Shown here one piece after another: positions 23,510 through 29,093 of a stretch of DNA of 29,093 nt. The first letter of the stretch is position 1; each line of letters begins with the position of its first letter. Below the pieces are notes generated by a model. The model had not been told where the DNA came from. It worked only from the letters and a program-made list of their open reading frames with translations, and made no database searches. The stretch covers positions 1-29,093 of the forward strand of contig DASQVO010000576.1 in assembly GCA_035640715.1 (NCBI GenBank). The letters run 5' to 3'. This DNA comes from DASQVO01 sp035640715 (GTDB taxonomy: Bacteria > Actinomycetota > Actinomycetes > Streptosporangiales > Streptosporangiaceae). The translations under genes and the position numbers were made by a program.

Positions 23510-23621
23510 CGATGGAGTCGCACCACCGGCGGGGCCGCGCATGTACGCGGACCGGTCCAAGCCCGTCGGTGCACTACATTGACCTGGGCGAACCGAGACA
23601 CGCCGCCGGGGAGGGACGACG

Positions 23622-24308
23622 ATGACGACGGGAGCGGTCAATCCCAGGCGCGCGGACACGCGGCGCAACCACGAGCGCATTCTCGCGGCGGCGCTGGAGT
23701 CGCTGACGACGTCGGGCGAGGTCTCGTTCAACGCCATCGCGAAGAAGGCGGAGGTGGGTGTCGGCACCGTGTACCGGCATTTTCCCACGCCGGAGGCGCT
23801 CGTCCTGGCCGTCTACCGCCGCGAGGTGCAGCACCTCGTCGACGTCGTGCCGTCCCTGCTGGAGACGAACACGCCGGAGCGGGCCTTCCGCGCATGGAGC
23901 GGTCACCTGGCACGCTACATGATGACCAAGCGAGGCTTGGCCGACGCTCTCCGCACCGCCACGACCTCCCACGAGGAACTGTTCGCAAAGGCCTACGAGG
24001 CCATGGTCAGCGCGGTCTCCACACTGCTGGAGGCCAATGTCCGCGCCGGGTCGGTCCGGGCCGACGTGGACCCGCAGACCGTGCTGCGCGCGCTGAGCGG
24101 CCTGCTGCACCTCAACCCCAGAGAAGACTGGCAGAGCCAGACGGAGAACCTCACCGACCTGCTCTGGAAAGGTATGCGCGCGGACCAGCAGCCTCGGCCT
24201 GTGGCGCAACAGCAAGATCCTCCACCGCCGTTATGGAGTTCTCGGCCCCTCTCAGATCCGCCCAGTGCGATGACGGGGACACGCACGCATCGTCGCTGCA
24301 CCACATAG
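23622..24308 (+). CDS. TetR-family transcriptional regulator
   Basis: The 228-residue protein has an N-terminal TetR helix-turn-helix (RRNHERILAAALESL, VSFNAIAKKAEVGVGTVYRHFPTPEALVLAVYRREV, ~14-62) and a TetR C-terminal ligand domain with the WSGHLARYMMTKRGLADALR helix common in actinomycete members. ATG 23622 follows GGGGAGGGA at good spacing. It is divergent from the molybdenum hydroxylase operon and is probably its repressor, released by the enzyme's substrate or a related aldehyde. Homology seems to end near residue 188 (LLWKGMRAD); the last ~40 residues are Pro/Gln/Arg-rich and may come from a lost stop codon. Confidence 0.92.
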   Translation: MTTGAVNPRRADTRRNHERILAAALESLTTSGEVSFNAIAKKAEVGVGTVYRHFPTPEALVLAVYRREVQHLVDVVPSLLETNTPERAFRAWSGHLARYMMTKRGLADALRTATTSHEELFAKAYEAMVSAVSTLLEANVRAGSVRADVDPQTVLRALSGLLHLNPREDWQSQTENLTDLLWKGMRADQQPRPVAQQQDPPPPLWSSRPLSDPPSAMTGTRTHRRCTT

Positions 24309-24904
24309 CGCACCAAGCGAACCCTAGAGAACAGCCCTACCCGTAGACCACCTTGAACATGGCGGCGTCGCGGAACGCGGCCAGCTGTCCCTTCCGCCGC
24401 GAGCAGATCCTGATGGCCGCCGGTGGGCAGGATCTGCCCGCTGGCGGCCATGAAGAAGGCACGGCCGCCATCACAGAGAGTGAGCGGATTCTCCGGTCAC
24501 TGCACTGCCAGTCCGCCTCCCTGCCGACTATGCGTGCCTATTGATAATGAGGCACGGGGCGGCCAAGCGGCGCAGAACAGCCAGTTCTGGCGCCGCGTCC
24601 CCGCCCCCGCTCTGGCCGCGACCGGGTTTGCATGTGCGCGAGGTGAACGGGACAGCCGGGTGCCTCGGCGAGCCGGAGCACCACCTTGATGGCGGTGTCG
24701 CGCAGATCGTCAAGGCCGGCGGCACCCATGTCCGGCGTGCAGCGGCGTGTCATCAAGCAGGGCAACCAGTGGGCATCCTCGTCGTGGGGACGCCAAGATC
24801 TCCTGGATGACAGGCAACCTCTGGCTGTCGCGTGCATCTTCTTCTGTGTGGAAGCCGAATCCCCGCACGCGACTGATGAGATCTCTTTCCCTGGTACGGG
24901 CACG
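24309..24904. other. Long stretch without a clear gene
   Basis: No complete gene is convincing. On the minus strand a frame ending at 24337 reads GQLAAFRDAAMFKVVYG before TAG, and a segment near 24630-24725 reads GLDDLRDTAIKVVLRLAE; both look like protein fragments but match no family I know, and frames are interrupted. The main structure is a pair of overlapping hairpins at 24403-24451. The sigma-factor promoter should be near 24800-24900; I see no clear -35/-10. Confidence 0.45.
24403..24451. repeat. Two overlapping, mutually exclusive hairpins
   Basis: Hairpin A pairs GCAGATCCTG (24403-24412) with CAGGATCTGC (24428-24437), perfect over 10 bases. Hairpin B pairs ATGGCCGCCGGTGGGCAG (24413-24430) with CTGCCCGCTGGCGGCCAT (24434-24451), 16 of 18 bases, and both mismatches are G-U pairs on the plus-strand RNA. 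The two share 24428-24437, so only one can form at a time, as in attenuators. Confidence 0.7.
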
Positions 24905-25414
24905 GTGACGTCCGCAGATGCCGAGCGGGTTCCCGGCCGGGAAGTGACCGCGCTGTATGAGGCACACGCGCTGAGCCTTACCCGGCTTGCCTACGTCATG
25001 CTCGGCGACCGCCCGGCGGCTGAGGATGTCGTCCAGGAGGCGTTCCTCGGGCTGTACAAACGGTGGAGCCAGCTGCGTGACACCGCCAGTGCCCCTGGTT
25101 ATCTACGGGCAAGCGTACTGAACGGCTGCCGGATGGTGCTGCGGTCCCGCGCCCGCCGTGAGGACCGTACCGCCGGTGAATTGCCCTGGGAATCCGCCGA
25201 GGCGACCGCGCTCGTTGGCGAGGAGCAGCGGCATCTGCTCCTGGCCATCCGTGCGCTGCCGCCCCGGCAGCGCGAAACGCTGGTGCTCCGCTATTACCTC
25301 GACTTGAGCGAAGAGGAGATCGCCAGGTCGATGGGCATCAGGCGGGGTACCGTCAAGTCCGCCACGTCCCGGGCGCTCGCGGCGCTCGGACAACGCATGC
25401 AGGAGTACTCATGA
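24905..25414 (+). CDS. ECF sigma factor, SigE-like actinobacterial group
   Basis: The 170-residue sigma factor has region 2 (TALYEAHALSLTRLAYVML, RPAAEDVVQEAFLGLYKRW, ~13-50) and region 4 (LPPRQRETLVLRYYLDLSEEEIARSMGI, RRGTVKSATSRALAALG, ~115-165) with a short linker, the layout of the actinomycete SigE-family ECF group. It directs RNA polymerase to a small set of genes, often including its own operon. GTG 24905 gives the normal length; the frame runs further upstream but without family resemblance and no strong ribosome site is visible. Its TGA overlaps the ATG of the next gene (ATGA), which encodes a membrane beta-propeller protein that may serve as its partner or regulator. Confidence 0.92.
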   Translation: MTSADAERVPGREVTALYEAHALSLTRLAYVMLGDRPAAEDVVQEAFLGLYKRWSQLRDTASAPGYLRASVLNGCRMVLRSRARREDRTAGELPWESAEATALVGEEQRHLLLAIRALPPRQRETLVLRYYLDLSEEEIARSMGIRRGTVKSATSRALAALGQRMQEYS

Positions 25415-26706
25415 ACGTTTCACCGGATCAGGTCCGCGCCGCGACCCGCATCGCTGCTGCCGTGATCACGCCGGACGACGTGCCGCCGCTTCGGCTGCAT
25501 GAGGCGCCCGGCAGCCACGGGCTTGTGCGCCGGACCCGGATGGCCTGGGTCGTGCCACTGGCCGCCGCCGCGGCGGTCGTCATCGTCGTGGTGGGCAGTA
25601 TGGCCGCCGGCTCCTGGCTTGCCAGACCCGGAAACGGCCAGTCCAGCAATCCCGGTGCCCTCAAGCAGGGAGCCTCGGCCGGCTCTTACACCGGTGTCCC
25701 AGCGTATTACGTGGCGGTCGAAAACCCGTCGTTGGCGGTCGTACGAGCCACCGCGACCGGGGCCACGCTCGCCAGGATCACGACGCGTACGCCATTCGTC
25801 GGCGTTACCGGGGCCGCCGACGACCGGACGTTCGTCCTTGACGCGCAGCGCCAGGTAATGGGGCCCACGGTGCAGTGGCTGGGGCAGCCGGCGTTCTACC
25901 TGCTACGGCTGAGCGCGTCCGGCGCTGAAGAGTCCTTCACCCGGCTCGCGATCCCGGCGCTGCCGAAGGGCACCGCGGTGACGGGCCTCGCGTTGTCCCC
26001 CGACGGCAGCAAGCTCGCCGTCGAAGTGGACTCGGAAAGAAATTTCCAGCCGGGACTGCTGGAGATCAGGGTCTACACACTGGCCACCGGCGCGTTCCGC
26101 ACCTGGTTCACGAACGGGTCGACCGACCCAAAGGACCCGGGCGGGTTTACCGGGTCGGGCGTGGACGGTTCCGAGACCATCTCGTGGGCGGCGGACTCCA
26201 CGACGCTCGCGTTCGACTGGAGGAACCAGTCCTACATCGGCGTGCGCCTGCTCGACACCACAGCCAGCGGAGACAACCTGATCGCGGACAGCCGGCTCGC
26301 CGTCATCCAGGCCAACCTGACGTCCCAGGGCGTGGGCCGGTCAGGCTCCCCCTCCAAGTCAAAAGACCACATCTCCCAGTGCGTGACGGATTCGATCATC
26401 TCACTGGACGGCTCCGCGATCGTCTGCGGTTACACGACGACCATCGGGCGATCCCAGGGTCCCTACGACACGACGACGGGATTCATCCGGTACTCGACCA
26501 GGACCGGGAAGCCGACACTCGTCTTCGGCGTTTTCCAGTACAAGGGTGAAGCACCGGGCGGTATCTCTCTGTACTGGACCGACCCGGCGGGGAAGACCCT
26601 GATCGGGGGGATCCTGACGCCCAGCGGAATCCGTGTCGGCGTGATCAACGGCGGGACGTTCACCCCGTTGCCCGGGATCACAGGCCTTGGAGCCGCCGCC
26701 TGGTAA
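25411..26706 (+). CDS. Membrane-anchored beta-propeller protein, ECF partner
   Basis: The 431-residue protein has a ~44-residue cytoplasmic part, one membrane span at ~45-70 (WVVPLAAAAAVVIVVVGSMA) and a large outer domain with WD40/TolB-like propeller strands (ALSPDGSKLAVEVDS, ISWAADSTTLAFDWRNQ, GGISLYWTDPAGKTLIGGI). Such proteins commonly follow SigE-type sigma genes in actinomycetes, coupled by ATGA as here. No zinc-binding anti-sigma motif (HxxxCxxC) is seen in the short cytoplasmic part, so anti-sigma function is a guess; it may sense the outside and signal through that tail. Hypothetical in function, but clearly a real gene. Confidence 0.88.
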   Translation: MNVSPDQVRAATRIAAAVITPDDVPPLRLHEAPGSHGLVRRTRMAWVVPLAAAAAVVIVVVGSMAAGSWLARPGNGQSSNPGALKQGASAGSYTGVPAYYVAVENPSLAVVRATATGATLARITTRTPFVGVTGAADDRTFVLDAQRQVMGPTVQWLGQPAFYLLRLSASGAEESFTRLAIPALPKGTAVTGLALSPDGSKLAVEVDSERNFQPGLLEIRVYTLATGAFRTWFTNGSTDPKDPGGFTGSGVDGSETISWAADSTTLAFDWRNQSYIGVRLLDTTASGDNLIADSRLAVIQANLTSQGVGRSGSPSKSKDHISQCVTDSIISLDGSAIVCGYTTTIGRSQGPYDTTTGFIRYSTRTGKPTLVFGVFQYKGEAPGGISLYWTDPAGKTLIGGILTPSGIRVGVINGGTFTPLPGITGLGAAAW

Positions 26707-26759
26707 TCATGCGGTCTCGTGGGAAGCAACCCACCGAGGCTAGCCGCATCTCTACAGGC

Positions 26760-26955
26760 ATGACCAGTGCGATGGACTATCAGCGACTGTACGACTATCG
26801 CCTCCGCGGTATCGACCAGGGCACCCGGCAGAAGGTCTGGAACGAGATAGGCGCCTATATTTACCGGCTCATGGGTGCGCCCCACCGGATTTCTCGATCC
26901 CGCCGCGGGAAGTGGCGAGTTCATCAATGCTGTGCTAGCGCCTGAACGGTGGATC
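26760..26955 (+). pseudogene. Class I SAM methyltransferase, frameshifted N-terminal fragment
   Basis: From ATG 26760 (or 26772) the frame reads MDYQRLYDYRLRGIDQG, VWNEIGAYIYRLMGAPHR, the lead-in of a methyltransferase often found in sugar or antibiotic clusters. The motif I region continues in the next frame from 26890: LDPAAGSGEFINAVLAPERW. Removing one T from the run at 26890-26892 gives HRILDPAAGSGEF without interruption, so a single-base insertion broke the gene. After about 26955 the sequence no longer resembles the family; motifs II and III are missing. It lies 53 bases after the beta-propeller gene. Both a frameshift and a truncation make it dead. Confidence 0.75.
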
Positions 26956-27518
26956 GGATCGTTGATCTCTTTAATCAGGGCGAATACCGCAACAGCGACA
27001 TTAATCCTCGCTGCCATCGATGAACAGGGTCTGTATCTTCTGGGCCACCTGAATGCCCCGTTCTCTCCCATGGATCTCGCGCCCAGCGTAGATGATCTCC
27101 ATGTCAAGAGCTCGCGGCCACGCTGCCTGGCCATGCACCGTGCGCCGGAGGCTTCATAAGCATGGCCTGGAGCCGGGAATCAGGGCCCTTGCGAGTGAGC
27201 AGGCAGTGCAATACGCAGGCGGAAGTGAGGTGATTTCGCCGATCGGGTCGGCGGCCTGGGTCGCTGCGGTGCTGCAGATCACCCAGTTCTGTAGATCGTC
27301 CACAGCGACGCCGGCCGATCAGCAGGCCATACAGATCGGTGGAGCGCATTCCCGGCTCACCCGCACCCACGGTGCCTGGGGCCGGGCGCGGAGGCGGGGG
27401 TGAGGCGCGTACGAACGGCCACTGGCATCTGGCGCGGGGGCCGGACTGGTCCGTGATGGGGAGAATCCGGCTTATCTGGCAGTAACGTGCGCTGGGCTCC
27501 CACGCGTACTCTGCTCGG
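26956..27518. other. Debris region without a recognisable gene
   Basis: Frames on both strands lack family signatures. A 33-codon minus-strand frame from ATG 27102 to TAA 27001 (MEIIYAGREIHGRERG) reads like protein but is unrecognised and has no convincing ribosome site. The region lies between two truncated genes, both missing their 3' parts, and is probably a deletion junction. Confidence 0.45.
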
Positions 27519-27710
27519 CGGGCCCAGTGAGCCCGCCTTGGCCATGGCGGCGTATACGCGGTCGATCGCGTCGCGGGCGTCTGCGGCCTCATCCGGGCGA
27601 AGCGCACCCCGGATGATCAGGTAGCCGTCGCGATCGGAGGTGGCCCGTTGCTCAGCCGTCATCGGAATGGCCGGCGTGGTGTTCCTCGCTACGGTTGACT
27701 TTCGTGTCAT
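27519..27710 (-). pseudogene. Phytanoyl-CoA dioxygenase family, N-terminal fragment
   Basis: ATG 27710 follows AGGAAAGGAC at good spacing and opens a frame reading IPMTAEQRATSDRDGYL, IIRGALRPDEAADARDA and YAAMAKAGSLGP. These ~64 residues match the start of PhyH-family Fe(II)/2-oxoglutarate oxygenases. After about 27519 resemblance stops: the HxD and distal His iron ligands and the Arg that binds 2-oxoglutarate never appear, although the frame stays open to 27357. The family is normally ~250-300 residues. The start and ribosome site are intact, so a short useless peptide could still be made. Confidence 0.7.
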
Positions 27711-27743
27711 TGTCCTTTCCTGTCACAGCAGTTGCCAGTGAAA

Positions 27744-27760
27744 CGAGCAGTCGCTGCTCG
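27744..27760 (-). terminator. Possible terminator of the ABC permease gene
   Basis: CGAGCAG (27744-27750) pairs perfectly with CTGCTCG (27754-27760) around TCG, 37 bases beyond the permease stop. It is short and has no T-tract. Confidence 0.4.
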
Positions 27761-27797
27761 CAGCGGCATCCGGCGGATGACGCTGTTCGCGGTGCTG

Positions 27798-29033
27798 TCA
27801 GATGCTCCAGAGCGCCTGAGTGGGGGACAGGCGGGCGGCGCGGATGGCGGGCAGCAGTCCGGCCAGGGCGCCGATGGCGATGGCGGCGGCGAGGCCTCCG
27901 CCCCAGGCTTCTGCGGGGATGACGAGGAGCTCGTGGTGGCTGTGGGCGTAGATGGCGGTGGCGGCGGCGCCGGTGGCGACGCCGGCGGCGCCGCCGGCCA
28001 GGGACAGCAGGATGGCCTCGGCCAGGAACTGGATGCGGATCTGGCCGCGGGTGGCGCCCAGCGCCCGGCGCAGCCCGATCTCGGAGCGGCGTTCCAGCAC
28101 CGAGATGACCATGATGTTGGCCACCCCGATCGCGCCGACCAGCAGCGCGACCGCGCCCAGTCCGAGGAACAGGGTGTCGAGCGCGCCCTGGGCGTCGGCC
28201 CGGGCGGTGAGCGCGTCCGAGGGCTGGGAGACGTTGACCTGGCTGGGGTTTTGCGGGTTGGCCTGCGCGCCGAGCAGGTTGTCCACCGCGGTGGTGGCGG
28301 CCGGGGTATCAACGGTGCGGACGTAGATTTCCGACGGGTGCCCGTCGAAGCCCAGGTATTTCTCCGCGGCCGGGAAGCCGACCAGGACCGCCGAGTCGAT
28401 CTCGGGGGCATAGGTGTCTTTGTTGAGGATGCCGGTCACGTAGAACCACTGGCCGCCGGCCCAGATCCGCATCCCGGGCCGGATCCGGTCGATGCCCAGC
28501 AGTTGCGCCGTGACGGCGCCGAGCACCGCGACCGGCTCGCGGGCGGTCGCCGCGTTCAGGAACCGGCCCTGCGCGAGGCTGGTGCCGGCCACCGCGGGCA
28601 GGCCCAGGGTGGCGGCGTCCACGCTGAGACCGCTGGTTTCGATCGGGGGGATGAGCGGGGACTTGTAGACGCTGACGCCGCCGACACTGCCGATGTCCTG
28701 TACCCCGGTGACCCCGGGCAGCCGGGCGATCATGCCCGGTGCCGCCTCCGGCAGCTCGGCGGTGGCGCCGGCCAAGGTCTGCCCGTTGGTGACGGTCAGC
28801 AGGTTGGTGCCCAGCTGGCTGATCTCGGCTAGCAGCGCGGCCTGGGAGGAGGCGGCCAGGCCCAGCACCGCCACGATCGCCGCGACCCCGATCGCGATGC
28901 CCAGCGCTGACAGCCCGGCGCGCAGCTTGCGGGTCCGCAGCCCGATGCTGGCCAGCCCGGCCAGGTCGGAGGGCCGCAGCCGGATCGCGGACGGCGCGGC
29001 CGGGGCGGACGGCCGCGGCGATGTGGTGGTCAT
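27798..29033 (-). CDS. MacB/FtsX-type ABC transporter permease
   Basis: The 411-residue membrane protein is a complete MacB-like permease: an N-terminal span (GLSALGIAIGVAAIVAVLGLA, ~39-60), a large extracytoplasmic MacB-PCD domain (~65-280), and three C-terminal spans (LFLGLGAVALLVGAIGVANI, EAILLSLAGGAAGVATGAAA, GGGLAAAIAIGALAGLLPA). Between the second and third spans is the ATPase-coupling loop with ERRSEIGLRRALGATRGQI, and the protein ends RAARLSPTQAL. Such permeases do not move substrates through the membrane directly but transmit force to the outer domain, exporting peptides or acting on the envelope. ATG 29033 follows GGAAGGA and overlaps the TGA of an upstream frame (ATGA), expected to be the ATPase gene. 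Confidence 0.93.
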   Translation of the reverse strand: MTTTSPRPSAPAAPSAIRLRPSDLAGLASIGLRTRKLRAGLSALGIAIGVAAIVAVLGLAASSQAALLAEISQLGTNLLTVTNGQTLAGATAELPEAAPGMIARLPGVTGVQDIGSVGGVSVYKSPLIPPIETSGLSVDAATLGLPAVAGTSLAQGRFLNAATAREPVAVLGAVTAQLLGIDRIRPGMRIWAGGQWFYVTGILNKDTYAPEIDSAVLVGFPAAEKYLGFDGHPSEIYVRTVDTPAATTAVDNLLGAQANPQNPSQVNVSQPSDALTARADAQGALDTLFLGLGAVALLVGAIGVANIMVISVLERRSEIGLRRALGATRGQIRIQFLAEAILLSLAGGAAGVATGAAATAIYAHSHHELLVIPAEAWGGGLAAAIAIGALAGLLPAIRAARLSPTQALWSI

Positions 29034-29093
29034 GACGGTCCTTCCTGCGCGGGCTGCCGGCGGGCGGGCCGCCCGCCGGCGGCGGCCGCGTGG
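29030..29093 (-). CDS. 3' end of upstream gene, probably ABC ATPase (partial)
   Basis: A minus-strand frame open from the window edge ends HAAAAGGRPARRQPAQEGPS and TGA at 29032-29030, the TGA overlapping the permease ATG. Stop/start overlap and the usual gene order suggest the MacB-type ATP-binding subunit, but only a low-complexity tail is in view. It includes a 25-base palindrome (29056-29080). Confidence 0.45.
   Translation of the reverse strand, partial: HAAAAGGRPARRQPAQEGPS

Noticed and set aside
29056..29080. 25-base GC-only palindrome as a regulatory site
   Set aside because: It lies within the Gly/Arg/Pro-coding tail of the upstream gene and consists only of G and C, so codon bias can produce it.

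Overview
The window is GC-rich throughout, uses many GTG and TTG starts, and carries gene families typical of filamentous actinobacteria: a MmyB-type regulator divergent from an SDR, a LysM/Rpf-like hydrolase, a SigE-type ECF sigma factor with a beta-propeller partner, and an actinobacterial TnpB-like protein. I infer a soil actinomycete (Streptosporangiales or Streptomyces-like) and do not name a genus. I see no rRNA, tRNA or CRISPR array.

Layout. 1-2093: a TnpB-like protein (5' end outside the window) and a small membrane protein. 2159-4685: the C-terminal stub of a CocE/NonD hydrolase, a SnoaL/NTF2 protein with a probable leaderless promoter containing a KstR-like box, then an SDR divergent from a MmyB-type regulator around a long palindrome. 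4686-6117: a secreted LysM plus transglycosylase protein with a promoter and terminators. 6118-10254: a minus-strand polyol operon (broken Zn-alcohol dehydrogenase, xylulokinase, mannitol-type dehydrogenase, trehalose-phosphatase family) that has lost its front end at a perfect palindrome. 10470-13958: a secreted BNR-repeat protein and a secreted amidase with a twin-arginine start, both minus strand.

14293-18812 is the most interesting part. It holds an RNA-repair operon (Hen1 RNA 2'-O-methyltransferase and Pnkp kinase-phosphatase-ligase, coupled by ATGA). This is followed within 100 bases by a hicB-hicA toxin-antitoxin pair whose RNase toxin carries a one-base frameshift. 18813-19780 is gene debris, including one open frame made of pieces of unrelated families.

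19781-24308: a molybdenum hydroxylase operon (2Fe-2S, FAD, Mo subunits in PaoABC order) divergent from a TetR regulator. The intergenic region holds two matching operator sites 33 bases apart, one lying exactly between the -35 and -10 of the inferred operon promoter. 24309-24904 has no clear gene but holds two overlapping, mutually exclusive hairpins. 24905-26706: ECF sigma factor and membrane beta-propeller partner, coupled by ATGA. 26707-27797: a second debris field (frameshifted methyltransferase start, phytanoyl-CoA dioxygenase start). 27798-29093: a MacB/FtsX-like ABC permease, coupled by ATGA to the tail of an upstream gene leaving the window.

At least six genes are truncated or frameshifted, concentrated between intact operons, which suggests an accessory region undergoing turnover. 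All family assignments rest on reading motifs by eye; no database search was run.
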